Source of the DNA: Leifsonia sp. Root1293
GTDB taxonomy: Bacteria; Actinomycetota; Actinomycetes; Actinomycetales; Microbacteriaceae
Assembly: GCF_001425325.1 (NCBI RefSeq)
Contig: NZ_LMEH01000001.1
Span: 258,361 to 322,360 of the forward strand
Length of the DNA stretch: 64,000 nucleotides
Reading direction: 5' to 3'
Made by a program: the position numbers and the translations under genes. Positions 44,687 through 54,679 of this stretch are shown here, piece by piece (the stretch's first letter is position 1; every line of letters starts with the position of its first letter). Below the pieces are notes generated by a model. It did no database searches. It saw nothing but the letters and a program-made list of their open reading frames with translations, and had not been told where the DNA came from.

Positions 44687-45769
44687 GTGAAGCGGATCAT
44701 CATCCTCGGCTCGACGGGCTCCATCGGCACCCAGGCGCTCGACGTCATCGGCGCCCATCGCGACAGCTTCGAGGTGGTCGGGCTCGCCGCGGGCTCGAAC
44801 CGTGCCGTCGTCGCCGAGCAGGCCGCCGCCTTCGGCGTCGAGCACACGGCGTTCGGCGAGATCGAGGCCGAGCAATTGGTGCGCACTGTCGATGCCGACG
44901 TCGTGATCAACGGCATCACCGGCTCCATCGGCCTGGGGCCGACCCTGGCGGCCCTCGAGACCGGGCGCACCCTGGCCCTCGCGAACAAGGAGTCGCTGAT
45001 CGTCGGCGGCGCCCTGGTGAAGGCCATCGCGGCACCCGGCCAGATCGTGCCCGTCGACTCCGAGCATTCCGCCATCGCGCAGGCGCTCCTCGCCGGTGCT
45101 CCGAGCGAGGTGCGCCGCCTGGTTCTCACGGCATCCGGGGGACCGTTCCGCGGCCGCTCCCGGGCCGAGATGACGGATGCCTCGCCCCGCGACGCGCTCG
45201 CCCATCCGACCTGGGACATGGGCCTCGTCGTCACGACCAACTCCGCGACGCTCGTGAACAAGGGACTCGAGGTGATCGAGGCGCACCTGCTGTTCGACGT
45301 GCCGTACGACTCCATCGAGGTGACGGTGCACCCGCAGTCCGTCATCCACTCCATGGTCGAATTCGTCGACGGTTCGACGATCGCCCAGGCGTCGCCACCC
45401 GACATGCGCCTGCCCATCTCGCTGGGGCTGGACTGGCCGAACCGCGTCGCCGGAGTCGGCGTTCCGTTGGACTGGACCGCAGCGCACAGCTGGACCTTCG
45501 CCCCGCTCGACGAGGTCGCGTTCCCGGCGGTCGCCCTCGCGAAGAGGGTGGGGCGCGCCGGCGGAACCTACCCCGCGGTCTTCAACGCCGCCAACGAGCA
45601 GGCCGTGCACGCGTTCCACGCCGGCCGCATCGGCTTCCTCGACATCGTCGACACCGTTGAGCGCGTCATCGACGCCTACGCCCCGGAGTCGGGCAGCCTC
45701 ACCCGCGAGTCGCTGGCGCAGGCCGAGCTCGACGCCCGCGCCGCCGCCGACGCGATCATCGCCGGCTGA
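44687..45769 (+). CDS. dxr: 1-deoxy-D-xylulose-5-phosphate reductoisomerase
   Basis: The 360-residue protein carries the NADPH site [12 protein letters not shown] at the start, the metal- and substrate-binding segments [11 protein letters not shown] and [12 protein letters not shown], and the [26 protein letters not shown] region. It makes 2-C-methyl-D-erythritol 4-phosphate, the committed step of the MEP isoprenoid pathway. It is followed by rseP and then ispG, an order also found in mycobacteria, here interrupted by an epimerase gene on the other strand. Confidence 0.96.
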   Translation: MKRIIILGSTGSIGTQALDVIGAHRDSFEVVGLAAGSNRAVVAEQAAAFGVEHTAFGEIEAEQLVRTVDADVVINGITGSIGLGPTLAALETGRTLALANKESLIVGGALVKAIAAPGQIVPVDSEHSAIAQALLAGAPSEVRRLVLTASGGPFRGRSRAEMTDASPRDALAHPTWDMGLVVTTNSATLVNKGLEVIEAHLLFDVPYDSIEVTVHPQSVIHSMVEFVDGSTIAQASPPDMRLPISLGLDWPNRVAGVGVPLDWTAAHSWTFAPLDEVAFPAVALAKRVGRAGGTYPAVFNAANEQAVHAFHAGRIGFLDIVDTVERVIDAYAPESGSLTRESLAQAELDARAAADAIIAG

Positions 45770-45803
45770 CGGTCCCGTCGCCGAGCCCCGGACAGCAGGA
45801 GGG

Positions 45804-46724
45804 TCAGCGTGCGGCGCGGAGGGACTCCACTGTCGTGGCGAGAGCCTCGGGCCACGGCGTGGCCGCCACGCGGAGCATCCGTTCCGTCTCCGTCGAATCG
45901 ATGACGAACGGCGTTCGGAACTGGTAGCTCGACGCCACGATCTCCCGGATCTCGCCGTTGACCAGACCGAGTGCCTTCAGCATGGCCGTCGGATAGGGAC
46001 GGATGCTGCCGGTCGAGCCCCAGCGCGAGTTCACGTCGGCGGCGATCGCCGTCCTGGTGCGCGGCTCACCGCTGGGCACGTGCCAGACGCGGCCCCACGC
46101 TCCGGTGTGATCGGCCGCCGCTATGAGTGTCGACACGATGTCGGGCAGGTAGCTCCAGCTGTGCAGGGCATCGGGGTCGCCGACGATGCGGGCTGTCTTC
46201 GACGCCAGCACCGGGCCGAGGAAGTCGCTCCCGAGGTGCGCGGTGCGGCCGGCACCCGGCCCGAAGTAGTCGCTCGCCCGCACCTCGACGCCCCGGATCC
46301 GCCCCTGCTCCGTTGCCTCCCGCACCCGGCGCCAGCCCTCCCGGCGCACCAGGCCCTTGGTCTCGGTCGTCGTCTCCGGCGAGCTCTCGGTCATCGGTCC
46401 TGTCGGCACGCCGTAGGAGTAGAGGTTGCCCATCACCACCAGCGCCGCTCCGGATGCCGCCGCCGCGGAGATGGCCGCATCGAAGATCGGCGGCCACTGC
46501 TCACTCCAGCGGTCGTAGGGCGGATTGGTCACCAGGAAGATCGTGTCGGCACCTGCGGCAGCTGCGCCCAGCGCGACCGCGTCGGACGCATCGGCTCTGG
46601 CCGATCCGGCCCCGGGCACCGGCCGACCGTCGCGCGTCGCCACGGTGACCTCGTCGCCTCGCGCCACAAGCTCTCGGGTGAGGAGGGAGCCGATCAGTCC
46701 GTGCCCGACGACGAGGTGACGCAT
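45804..46724 (-). CDS. NAD(P)-dependent epimerase/dehydratase family protein
   Basis: The 306-residue protein has a Rossmann fold starting MRHLVVGHGLIGSLLTREL, with the GxGxxG cofactor site, and a YSYGVPTGPM segment at the place of the usual YxxxK active site (the spacing differs, so classic catalysis is uncertain). It belongs to the extended or atypical short-chain dehydrogenase group. The substrate is unknown. It is convergent with dxr and divergent from rseP. Confidence 0.82.
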   Translation of the reverse strand: MRHLVVGHGLIGSLLTRELVARGDEVTVATRDGRPVPGAGSARADASDAVALGAAAAGADTIFLVTNPPYDRWSEQWPPIFDAAISAAAASGAALVVMGNLYSYGVPTGPMTESSPETTTETKGLVRREGWRRVREATEQGRIRGVEVRASDYFGPGAGRTAHLGSDFLGPVLASKTARIVGDPDALHSWSYLPDIVSTLIAAADHTGAWGRVWHVPSGEPRTRTAIAADVNSRWGSTGSIRPYPTAMLKALGLVNGEIREIVASSYQFRTPFVIDSTETERMLRVAATPWPEALATTVESLRAAR

Positions 46725-46730
46725 CCGTCG

Positions 46731-46736
46731 ACAGTA
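46731..46736 (-). promoter_or_regulatory. -10 box of leaderless epimerase gene
   Basis: On the minus strand TACTGT lies six bases upstream of the ATG at 46724. Confidence 0.45.
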
Positions 46737-46783
46737 GCGAAGGTGTCCAGCCGGCCACCAGCCCCTTCCAAGCTTGGCGAGGC

Positions 46784-46789
46784 TACTCT
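46784..46789 (+). promoter_or_regulatory. -10 box of leaderless rseP
   Basis: TACTCT lies six bases before GTG 46796, which supports this start. Confidence 0.4.
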
Positions 46790-46795
46790 GAGCGA

Positions 46796-48223
46796 GTGGA
46801 AACCGTGCTGCCCTTCATCCTCGGCGTCGTCATCGTGGCGCTGGGCCTCGCCGTCTCCATCGCGCTGCACGAGGTGGGGCACCTCGTTCCGGCGAAGCTC
46901 TTCGGGGTCAAGGTCACTCAGTACATGATCGGCTTCGGGCCGACCATCTTCTCCGCCCGTCGCGGCGAGACCGAGTACGGCGTCAAGGCGCTGCCGCTGG
47001 GCGGCTACATCTCCATGATCGGAATGTTCCCGCCGCACAAGGGCGAGAAGGTGCGGGAGGGCGGAACTGGCTTCTTCCAGACGCTGGTGCAGGAGGGCCG
47101 AACCGACTCCGGGCCTCTCACCGAGGCCTTCGACGACAGGATCGATGCCCGCGAGGCCGAGAAGGACGGCTACTTCGGCCGGATGGCCGCCGATGCCCGG
47201 GCCGCGAGCGCCGAGACCATCACCGAGGGCGACGAGCACCGCGCGTTCTATCTGCTCCCCGTGTGGAAGCGCATCATCATCATGTTCGGCGGCCCGTTCA
47301 TGAACCTGGTGATCGCCGTCGTGCTGTTCTCCGTGCTGCTCATGGGCTTCGGCACCGCGCAGGCGTCGACGACGGTGGGCAGCGTGTCGACGTGCGTGCT
47401 CCCGGCCACCAGCGAACGGCAGACCTGCGAGGCGACGGACGATCCGTCTCCGGCCGCGGCTGCGGGTCTCCTGCCCGGGGATCGCCTCGTCTCCATCGAC
47501 GGCGAGCCCGTGACCAGCTGGGACGCCTCCACCGCGATCATCCGCGGCTCGTCCGGCCAGGCGCTCAGCGTCGTCGTCGAACGGGACGGTTCCGAGAAGA
47601 CCCTCACAGTGACTCCGCTGCCGGCCGAGCGCTACGTCTACGACGACGCAGGCAAGAACGTGCTCGATGCTGACGGCAAGCCGGAGACCGCGACCTACGG
47701 CTTCGTGGGGATCGGCCCGGCGAGCGAACTCGTTCCGCAGCCTGCGACGGCGGTGCTTCCGGCCGTCGGCGAGAACATCGCGGGTGTCGCGCACATCATC
47801 ATCAACCTGCCCGAGCGCATGGTGGGTATCGCGCAGGCGGCCTTCGGCACGGGCGAGCGCGACCCGAACGGCCCGATCAGCGTCGTCGGCGTCGGTCGGG
47901 TGGCCGGCGAGATCGCCAGCATCGACACCATCCCGCTGCAGTCGAAGGCCGCGAGTCTCATCGGTCTCATCGCCTCGCTCAACGTCGCTCTGTTCGTGTT
48001 CAACCTCGTGCCGTTGCTTCCGCTCGACGGCGGCCATATCGCCGGTGCCCTCTGGGAGGCGATCCGTCGCGGCTTCGCGAAGCTGACGGGGCGCCGCGAC
48101 CCGGGTCCTGTCGATATCGCCAAGCTGATGCCGCTCACCTTCGCCGTCGTCATCATCCTCGGCGGCATGAGCCTGCTGCTCGTCTACGCCGACATCGTCA
48201 AGCCCATCAACATCTTCGGCTGA
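46796..48223 (+). CDS. rseP: Site-2 intramembrane zinc metalloprotease (RseP/Rip1)
   Basis: The 475-residue protein has the zinc-binding HEVGH at residues 25-29 within the first membrane helix, a PDZ domain at about 190-260 (GLLPGDRLVSIDGEPVTSW), and the third metal ligand Asp411 in LPLDGGH in a C-terminal helix. Such proteases cut anti-sigma factors inside the membrane and so release sigma factors under envelope stress; in mycobacteria the homologue is Rip1. It is longer than E. coli RseP because of a charged insertion after residue 80. It lies between dxr and ispG as in other actinobacteria. Confidence 0.95.
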   Translation: METVLPFILGVVIVALGLAVSIALHEVGHLVPAKLFGVKVTQYMIGFGPTIFSARRGETEYGVKALPLGGYISMIGMFPPHKGEKVREGGTGFFQTLVQEGRTDSGPLTEAFDDRIDAREAEKDGYFGRMAADARAASAETITEGDEHRAFYLLPVWKRIIIMFGGPFMNLVIAVVLFSVLLMGFGTAQASTTVGSVSTCVLPATSERQTCEATDDPSPAAAAGLLPGDRLVSIDGEPVTSWDASTAIIRGSSGQALSVVVERDGSEKTLTVTPLPAERYVYDDAGKNVLDADGKPETATYGFVGIGPASELVPQPATAVLPAVGENIAGVAHIIINLPERMVGIAQAAFGTGERDPNGPISVVGVGRVAGEIASIDTIPLQSKAASLIGLIASLNVALFVFNLVPLLPLDGGHIAGALWEAIRRGFAKLTGRRDPGPVDIAKLMPLTFAVVIILGGMSLLLVYADIVKPINIFG

Positions 48224-48291
48224 CCTCAGGGCAGACCCCGACTCCCTGCACTGGGGCGGTGTCGTCGACCGGCACCGGTACAGGGCGCCGC

Positions 48292-48297
48292 TAGGCT
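48292..48297 (+). promoter_or_regulatory. -10 box of leaderless SCO7613-type gene
   Basis: TAGGCT is seven bases before the ATG at 48305. Confidence 0.4.
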
Positions 48298-48304
48298 CGC
48301 CGGC

Positions 48305-51300
48305 ATGGCCTGGAGCGATGATGCGGCGAAGTACCTGCTCGACCCCACGATCTGCCCGCGATGCGGTGCCGCGATCGTGGGAGTCGCCGTGTGCCCGAGC
48401 TGCGGGGCCGACCTCGGCAGTGCCGCCGCCCAGGACGCCTGGGCCTGGTCGCAGAAGGCGGCCTTCGCCATCGAGCGCCGTGCCGCATCCATCTCCGCGA
48501 TCCCGGATGCCGTGACCAGGACAGCCGGCCCGCCTCAGGCGGCGCCGGTCCCCGTCGGCGGGGTCTCCTCAGCGCCGGCCGTGGCTTCCGGGGTGGCGAT
48601 GTCCACCGCACCGGCGCCGGTCGCATCCGGTGTCGTCGCATCCGGTGTCGTCGCATCCGGAGGCGCCGGGCCCCGAACCCGATTCGACTCCCAGATCAGC
48701 CTGCAGTCGGTGCTCGCCGTCGCCGGTGCCGGTCTCGTCGCCGTCGCGGCGATCGTCTTCACCTTCCTCAACCCCGATCTGGGCTTCGGGGCGCGCACCG
48801 TCATCATCGCCGCCTGCACCGCGGCCTTCCTCGGCGGAGCCTGGCTGCTGGGCAGGCGGGGCCTCACCTTCTCCTCCGAGTCGATCGGCGGGCTCGGAAT
48901 GGTCTTCGTCGCGCTCGACGTCTGGGCGTTCTCCGAGCTGGCACCCGCGAGCGTGAGCGGCTGGTGGTTCGCCGCCCTCGGACTGCTCGTGGCCTCCGGT
49001 GCCATGATCGCCGTGGCCGTGAGCACGAGACTGCGCACCTGGCTGTGGGCCGGCCTCGTGGGCACGGCTGTCGTTCCGGCCTTCCTCGGCTACGCGGGGG
49101 CGGGTCCGGATGCCGGTCTCGGAGACGTTTCCGGGTGGGCCGTCATCGGCCACCTGGGTGTCGGGTTCGCCGCGGTCATGCTGCAGCTGCTCGTCCGACG
49201 TCTGCGGGCGCGCTTCTCCAGTGCTCTCCAGACCGATCGGCTGACGCTTCAGGTGCTGCAGGTGCTCGTCGTGGCTGTCGTCGTGGTCCAGGCGCCGTGG
49301 GTCGCGTTCGTGAGCGGTGCTTCGGGAGCGGCCACCGCCGTCGGCATCGCCGCCGCCTACGCCGCCCTCGCCGCACTGGCCTTCCTCAGCGCTCGGTCGG
49401 GCCCCGCCCGATTCTGGAGCGCCCTGGCCGGTGTCCTGGGGGCCGGTGCCCTCGCCGTGCTGGTGCAGGCCCCCGATCTCGGCGACGGCCGCTGGTGGCC
49501 GGCCCTCGTTCCCGTCGCAGGGGGCGTCGTGCTCGTCGCCGTCAGCGTCGTTCCGACGGGGGCATCCGTCGTCCGTGCCGCACTGCGCGCCGGTGCGCTG
49601 GTGACCACGGTGCTGTTCGCCGTTCCGGCGGTCGCCATCGCCCTCGGTGGAGCGTTGGCGACGGTCATCGGCGACGGGGCTCTGGAGCCGTCCGAGTACT
49701 CCGTGCTCGGGGCAACCGTGTTCGGCGGCTACGCCACGGAGCAGCTCGCCGCGATGATCGGCCTCACCCTCGTCGGCTTCGCCATCTGGGGAGCTGCCCG
49801 CCTGTCCCCAGGCGAGCGGTGGCCCGTCCTGGCGGATCCGCTCGTCGCCGCACGCTGGATCGCTGCCGTCGGAGTCGTGACCTTCCCAGCCTGGTCGCAG
49901 CTGCAGCCGTGGGCGCGATCGGCCGAGGCGCTGGCCCTCGCCGCGCTCGCCGGAGCCGTTCTCTTGTTCGTGCCGCGGGTGCGCGACTCCAGGCTCGCGT
50001 TGCGGCTTCCGGGGATCGTCGGCGGCCACATCGTCCTCGTCCTCGCCGTCGTGCTGTCGTGGCCGGAGCAGAGGCTCGCCGTCGTGGCGGGTGCCATCGC
50101 CGTCGGGCTCACCGCCCTGCTCGCCCAGACGGTTCCGGTGCGGATCCGTCCAGGGCACATGGGCGTCGGGTTCGCCTACGCCCTGGTGGTGACCGGCCTG
50201 GCCCTCGACCTCACCGGCCTCGACACCGTGCCGGTGCTCTGCCTCACCACCACCGTCGGGGCCCTCGCCGCGCTCGCCGCGACCCTCACCGGATGGCTGC
50301 GTCCCGGCACCTGGTACGCGGTGCTGATCGTGACCAGTGTTCCGTTCCTCGTCGGCATCGCCGGGGTGCTGCAGGAGCGCAGCGCCTGGACCGCTCTGTC
50401 CACCGGAGTGACGGCCCTGCTCGCCTTCGCCCTCACCACCACCCGGCGCCCCGGCCTCACCGTCGTCGTCCGTGCCATCGCTGCGGCGGTCATCGTGCCG
50501 GCGCTCGCCGTGGTGGTCGTGTGCCTCTGCGCGGCGTTCCTCCCGACGAGCGGATCACCCGTCGCCCTGCCGATCATCGCGGTTCTCGTGGCCGCCGTGC
50601 TTCCGAGCACCGGTGTCATCCAGGCGGCACTCGAGCGGGCGGGATCAGCCCGGCGCGAGGCTCGCGCGGTGCGTCTGGCGATCGAGGGGTCGGCGCTGCT
50701 CACCGGTGCCCTCGCCGTGCTCATCGCTCTCGTGGGCGTCGCCGGACTCGAGACCGCCTTCGTGGTTCTGCTCGTGATCGGCATCGGCGCGGCGGCCACG
50801 GGCCTGTGGGTGCGTCGCTACGGCTGGTGGATCGCCGCCGCGGCCTGGACCGGTGCGCTGTGGTGCCGCTGGGCCATGGCCGGCGTCGACATCGTCGAAC
50901 CCTATGTGCTTCCCCCGGCGCTGGTCGCCGCTCTCGTGGGCACGATCCTCGTGTCCAGAGGCAGGCGGGGTGTCCCGCTCGCCACGACGGGCCTGGCGAG
51001 CGCCGTCGTCCCGTCGCTCGCAGCCCTGGCGGTGTCGGGCTCGGGTGTCGACGCTGCTGTCCCATGGCGAGCGCTCGCCCTGTTCGCAGCGGCGGGCGTG
51101 CTTCTCGTCTTCCTCGCGATCATCACCCGCCCCGCCGGGGAGCCCGGCACACGTCTGGCCGCCCTCGGCAGGCCCGTGGCGGTCATCGCCATCGTCGCGT
51201 CAGGCGCCGGCGCCGTGCAGGGCATCCGCTACGGTCTCGAATCCGATGCACTTCCCGGCAGCACTGCGGCCGCACTGATGGTCACGGTTCTCGCGTACGC

Positions 51301-52108
51301 CATCGCGGCCTGCCTGCTCGCCACGGCTGCAGGGTGGCTCCTGGTGCGTGCGGGGGCCACGTCGCGCTGGGTCTTCGCCGCGGCACCCGTCTACCTCGTC
51401 GCGGGTCCCATCACCGCGGTGCGCGACGACGCGTTCTCGATCTGGACGCTGTGGACTCTCTCCGTGCTCCTGCTCGCACTCGTCGTGATCACGGCCGTGC
51501 GGTCACGGTCGAAAACGACGACCCTGCCGCCGATCTGGTTCCTCTGGGCCATCGCCTGGTGCACGGCCGTCGCCGGCTGGAGCGAACGCGAGATCCTGCG
51601 CGTGGAGGGATTCTCCATCCCGCTGGCGCTGGGCCTGCTGCTCGCCGGCATCGTGGGCATGAGCCAGCACGCCACGGATGCAGCCGCCCCGCCGAGCCCG
51701 CCGACGACGGGGCGCGCCCTGACCCGTCTGAATGCCTGGCCGACGGGCGTCAGCGGTTCGTGGCGCCTGCTCGGTCCGGGGCTGGTCGTCCTCTTCGTGC
51801 CCTCGATGCTCGCGACAGTCACCGATCCGACCACCTGGCGCGCCATCCTCGTGATAGCGCTCGCGCTGGTCGCCATCCTCGTCGGAGCACGCCGCAAGCT
51901 CGCGGCACCATTCGTCATCGGACTCGTGGTGCTTCCCGTCGAGAACGTGCTCGTCTTCGCCGTTCAGCTCGGACGCGACATCCAGTCGCTGCCGTGGTGG
52001 ATCACCCTGGCCACGGCCGGCGCCGTGCTGCTCGTCATCGCCGTCGGATCCGAGCGTCGAGAGGGAACGGACAAAACAGTGGCGGCGCGGCTGCGCGACC
52101 TCACCTGA
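48305..52108 (+). CDS. SCO7613-type giant membrane protein with zinc ribbon
   Basis: The 1267-residue protein starts with a zinc ribbon (Cys17, Cys20, Cys30, Cys33), a Pro/Ala/Val-rich linker, and then about 30 membrane helices to the end, with little soluble sequence. This matches the actinobacterial membrane proteins annotated with a SCO7613 C-terminal domain. The function is unknown; the number of helices suggests a transporter or lipid-linked role, but nothing in the sequence proves it. The N-terminal linker holds a short tandem repeat (48620-48660). Confidence 0.85.
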   Translation: MAWSDDAAKYLLDPTICPRCGAAIVGVAVCPSCGADLGSAAAQDAWAWSQKAAFAIERRAASISAIPDAVTRTAGPPQAAPVPVGGVSSAPAVASGVAMSTAPAPVASGVVASGVVASGGAGPRTRFDSQISLQSVLAVAGAGLVAVAAIVFTFLNPDLGFGARTVIIAACTAAFLGGAWLLGRRGLTFSSESIGGLGMVFVALDVWAFSELAPASVSGWWFAALGLLVASGAMIAVAVSTRLRTWLWAGLVGTAVVPAFLGYAGAGPDAGLGDVSGWAVIGHLGVGFAAVMLQLLVRRLRARFSSALQTDRLTLQVLQVLVVAVVVVQAPWVAFVSGASGAATAVGIAAAYAALAALAFLSARSGPARFWSALAGVLGAGALAVLVQAPDLGDGRWWPALVPVAGGVVLVAVSVVPTGASVVRAALRAGALVTTVLFAVPAVAIALGGALATVIGDGALEPSEYSVLGATVFGGYATEQLAAMIGLTLVGFAIWGAARLSPGERWPVLADPLVAARWIAAVGVVTFPAWSQLQPWARSAEALALAALAGAVLLFVPRVRDSRLALRLPGIVGGHIVLVLAVVLSWPEQRLAVVAGAIAVGLTALLAQTVPVRIRPGHMGVGFAYALVVTGLALDLTGLDTVPVLCLTTTVGALAALAATLTGWLRPGTWYAVLIVTSVPFLVGIAGVLQERSAWTALSTGVTALLAFALTTTRRPGLTVVVRAIAAAVIVPALAVVVVCLCAAFLPTSGSPVALPIIAVLVAAVLPSTGVIQAALERAGSARREARAVRLAIEGSALLTGALAVLIALVGVAGLETAFVVLLVIGIGAAATGLWVRRYGWWIAAAAWTGALWCRWAMAGVDIVEPYVLPPALVAALVGTILVSRGRRGVPLATTGLASAVVPSLAALAVSGSGVDAAVPWRALALFAAAGVLLVFLAIITRPAGEPGTRLAALGRPVAVIAIVASGAGAVQGIRYGLESDALPGSTAAALMVTVLAYAIAACLLATAAGWLLVRAGATSRWVFAAAPVYLVAGPITAVRDDAFSIWTLWTLSVLLLALVVITAVRSRSKTTTLPPIWFLWAIAWCTAVAGWSEREILRVEGFSIPLALGLLLAGIVGMSQHATDAAAPPSPPTTGRALTRLNAWPTGVSGSWRLLGPGLVVLFVPSMLATVTDPTTWRAILVIALALVAILVGARRKLAAPFVIGLVVLPVENVLVFAVQLGRDIQSLPWWITLATAGAVLLVIAVGSERREGTDKTVAARLRDLT
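48620..48660 (+). repeat. 15-base tandem repeat, about 2.7 copies
   Basis: GTCGCATCCGGTGTC occurs at 48620-48634 and 48635-48649, followed by the partial copy GTCGCATCCGG to 48660. It codes for repeated VASGV in the linker of the SCO7613-type protein. The unit is a multiple of three, so copy changes keep the frame. Confidence 0.85.
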
Positions 52109-52121
52109 GCCCGGCGCCGGA

Positions 52122-52138
52122 CCTCTCATGGCGAGAGG
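52122..52138. terminator. Hairpin between convergent genes
   Basis: CCTCTC and GAGAGG pair perfectly around a 5-base loop, between the stop of the SCO7613-type gene and the stop of the thiolase gene. No T-run follows on either strand, so termination is only suggested by position. Confidence 0.35.
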
Positions 52139-52148
52139 AGCGGGTCTC

Positions 52149-53333
52149 TCACCGTGACAGGAGCAGGGCGTCTCCCTGGCCGCCGCCACCGCACAGGGCG
52201 ACCGCGGCACGTCCCGACCCGCGACGAGCCAGCTCGTGGGCGGCGTGCAGGGCCAGCCGGGCGCCCGACGCCCCGATCGGGTGTCCGAGGGCGATGGCTC
52301 CACCGTGCACGTTGACGACCTCGGCATCGATGCCGAGATCGCGCGTCGACTGCACGGCCACGGCCGCGAAAGCCTCGTTGATCTCGACGAGGTCGAGGTC
52401 CGACGCCTCCCAGCCCTGCCGTGTGAGAGCCGCCGCGATGGCGTTGGAGGGCTGCGAGTGCAGCGAGTTGTCCGGCCCGGCGACGTGCCCGGATGCCTCG
52501 ATGACGGCCAGCCAGCTGAGGCCATGCGACTCGGCGTAGTCCCGGCTCGCCACGACCAGTGCGCTGGCGCCGTCGGAGAGCGGCGAGGAGTTGCCGGCGG
52601 TGATGGTGCCGCTCGAGGAGAACGCCGGACGCAGGCCGGCCAGGGTCTCGACGGTGGACGTGGGACGCACACCCTCGTCCGTCGTGACGAGAACGGGGTC
52701 GCCCTTCCGCTGCGGGACGCTGACGGCGACGATCTCGTCGGCGAACACCCCGGCTTCGATGGCGGCGCCCGCGCGCTGGTGGGAGGCCGCTGCGACGGCG
52801 TCCTGGTCGACACGGCTGATGGCGAGTGGGCCGTTGTGCTCCTCGGTCGACGCGCCCATCGACACCCTGTCGAAGGCATCCGTCAGTCCGTCGAATGCGG
52901 CGTGGTCGACCATCGTGACATCCCCGTATGCCCAGCCGCGGCGGGATCCCGGCAGCAGGTGCGGGGCGTTGGTCATGGACTCCTGGCCACCGGCGACGAC
53001 GACGGACGCCTCGCCCAGCCGGATCAGCCTGGCGGCGTCGATGACCGCGGCGAGCCCGGAGAGGCACACCTTGTTGAGCGTCATGGCGGGCACCCTCCAC
53101 GGGATGCCGGCGGCGACGGCGCTCTGCTTGGCCGGGTTCTGCCCGGCACCGGCCTGCAGCACCTGGCCCATCAGCACCTGGTCGATGTCGTTCACGTCGA
53201 CGCCCGACTTCTCGATCGCGTCGCGGATGGCGATGGTTCCCAACTGCACCGCCGAGAGGGCGGAGAACTGCCCGTTGACCCGTCCCTGCGGGGTACGCGA
53301 ACCGGACAGGATGACGACCTGGGTCGTGCTCAT
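52149..53333 (-). CDS. Acetyl-CoA acetyltransferase (thiolase)
   Basis: From ATG 53333, behind GAAGGAG, the product is 394 residues. The acyl-accepting cysteine is Cys90 in TLNKVCLSG, the second active site is LVEINEAFA with NVHGGAIALGHPIGASGAR, and the C-terminal cysteine lies in ALCGGGGQGDA. Thiolases of this degradative/biosynthetic group join two acetyl-CoA into acetoacetyl-CoA or do the reverse. It is alone between the SCO7613-type gene (convergent) and ispG (divergent). Confidence 0.95.
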   Translation of the reverse strand: MSTTQVVILSGSRTPQGRVNGQFSALSAVQLGTIAIRDAIEKSGVDVNDIDQVLMGQVLQAGAGQNPAKQSAVAAGIPWRVPAMTLNKVCLSGLAAVIDAARLIRLGEASVVVAGGQESMTNAPHLLPGSRRGWAYGDVTMVDHAAFDGLTDAFDRVSMGASTEEHNGPLAISRVDQDAVAAASHQRAGAAIEAGVFADEIVAVSVPQRKGDPVLVTTDEGVRPTSTVETLAGLRPAFSSSGTITAGNSSPLSDGASALVVASRDYAESHGLSWLAVIEASGHVAGPDNSLHSQPSNAIAAALTRQGWEASDLDLVEINEAFAAVAVQSTRDLGIDAEVVNVHGGAIALGHPIGASGARLALHAAHELARRGSGRAAVALCGGGGQGDALLLSR

Positions 53334-53436
53334 GAATCGCAACTCCTTCGTTGTGCGGCCGGTCTGCGGCCTCCTTCGACGATATCCCGGATGCGGGCTA
53401 TCTGCGCCGCGCAGCGGGTGTCCAGCGAGCGCCGCG

Positions 53437-53442
53437 TAGGAT
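53437..53442 (+). promoter_or_regulatory. -10 box of leaderless ispG
   Basis: TAGGAT is six bases before GTG 53449, with no ribosome site in the gap. Confidence 0.45.
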
Positions 53443-53448
53443 TGCACC

Positions 53449-54603
53449 GTGCCCGCTGTGAATCTCGGAATGCCCAAAGTCCCCGAAGTCCTGGCCCCGC
53501 GACGCAAGTCCCGCCAGATCAAGGTGGGGAAGGTGCTCGTCGGCGGTGACGCCCAGGTGAGCGTGCAGTCGATGACTACGACGCCGACGCCGAACATCAA
53601 CGCGACCCTGCAGCAGATCGCCGAGCTCACGGCGTCAGGGTGCGACATCGTGCGCGTCGCCGTGCCGAGCCGCGACGACGCCGAGGCACTGCCGATCATC
53701 GCCAAGAAGAGCCAGATCCCGGTGATCGCCGATATCCACTTCCAGCCGAACTACGTCTTCCAGGCCATCGATGCCGGCTGTGCCGCTGTTCGGGTGAACC
53801 CGGGCAACATCCGCAAGTTCGACGACCAGGTCGGCAAGATCGCCGCAGCGGCCAAGGCGGCAGGCGTCTCGATCCGCATCGGCGTCAATGCCGGCTCACT
53901 CGAGCCCAGCCTGCTGCAGAAGTACGGCAAGGCGACTCCGGAGGCGCTCGTGGAGAGTGCCGTCTGGGAGGCAAGCCTGTTCGAGGAGCACGACTTCCAC
54001 GACTTCAAGATCTCGGTGAAGCACAACGACCCGATCATCATGGTGAAGGCGTACAGGTTGCTCGCCGAGCGCGGCGACTGGCCGCTCCACCTCGGCGTGA
54101 CCGAGGCCGGACCTGCGTTCCAGGGAACGATCAAGAGCGCGACGGCGTTCGGCATCCTGCTCGGCGAGGGCATCGGCGACACCATCCGCGTCTCGCTCAG
54201 CGCGCCGCCGGTCGAGGAGGTCAAGGTCGGTCTGCAGATCCTGCAGTCGCTCAACCTGCGCGAGCGCAAGCTCGAGATCGTCTCCTGCCCGAGCTGCGGC
54301 CGCGCCCAGGTCGACGTCTACAAGCTGGCCAACGACGTGACCGACGGGCTCGAGGGGATGAGCGTTCCGCTCCGCGTCGCGGTCATGGGCTGCGTCGTGA
54401 ACGGGCCGGGCGAAGCGCGCGAGGCAGACCTGGGAGTGGCATCCGGAAACGGCAAGGGCCAGATCTTCGTCAAGGGCGAGGTCATCAAGACCGTCCCCGA
54501 GTCCGAGATCGTGGCGACCCTCATCGCCGAGGCCAACCGCCTCGCCGCGGAGATGCCGGCCAGCGACACCTCGACGGGTGCACCCGTCGTGTCGGTGGGC
54601 TGA
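53449..54603 (+). CDS. ispG: 4-hydroxy-3-methylbut-2-en-1-yl diphosphate synthase
   Basis: The 384-residue protein has the TIM-barrel N-terminus ([18 protein letters not shown], then [17 protein letters not shown]) and the 4Fe-4S ligands Cys280 and Cys283 (SCPSCGR), Cys315 (GCVVNGPGE) and the nearby Glu322. It carries out the next-to-last step of the MEP isoprenoid pathway, of which dxr is also in the window. Stop is followed by a GC-rich stretch with two short hairpins before the convergent hydrolase-fold gene. Confidence 0.97.
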   Translation: MPAVNLGMPKVPEVLAPRRKSRQIKVGKVLVGGDAQVSVQSMTTTPTPNINATLQQIAELTASGCDIVRVAVPSRDDAEALPIIAKKSQIPVIADIHFQPNYVFQAIDAGCAAVRVNPGNIRKFDDQVGKIAAAAKAAGVSIRIGVNAGSLEPSLLQKYGKATPEALVESAVWEASLFEEHDFHDFKISVKHNDPIIMVKAYRLLAERGDWPLHLGVTEAGPAFQGTIKSATAFGILLGEGIGDTIRVSLSAPPVEEVKVGLQILQSLNLRERKLEIVSCPSCGRAQVDVYKLANDVTDGLEGMSVPLRVAVMGCVVNGPGEAREADLGVASGNGKGQIFVKGEVIKTVPESEIVATLIAEANRLAAEMPASDTSTGAPVVSVG

Positions 54604-54630
54604 CGCCCCCTCGGCTTCGCTGCGCGCCGT

Positions 54631-54661
54631 CTCGGCTGCCGAGCCCCGGCCGCTGAGCGGC
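54631..54661. terminator. Two short hairpins between ispG and hydrolase-fold gene
   Basis: CTCGG-CTG-CCGAG (54631-54643) and GCCGCT-G-AGCGGC (54649-54661) can each fold; they lie between convergent genes. There is no T-run, so this is a weak call. Confidence 0.25.
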
Positions 54662-54679
54662 TGCGGTGCTGCGTCGGGC

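Noticed and set aside
48620-48660. Possible CRISPR-like repeat
   Set aside because: The units are 15 bases, directly adjacent without spacers and in frame within a coding region.
48361-52539. 1392-codon open frame overlapping the SCO7613-type gene
   Set aside because: It is a shifted frame of the real gene, rich in Arg and Gly with no hydrophobic pattern, and starts inside the zinc ribbon of the real protein.
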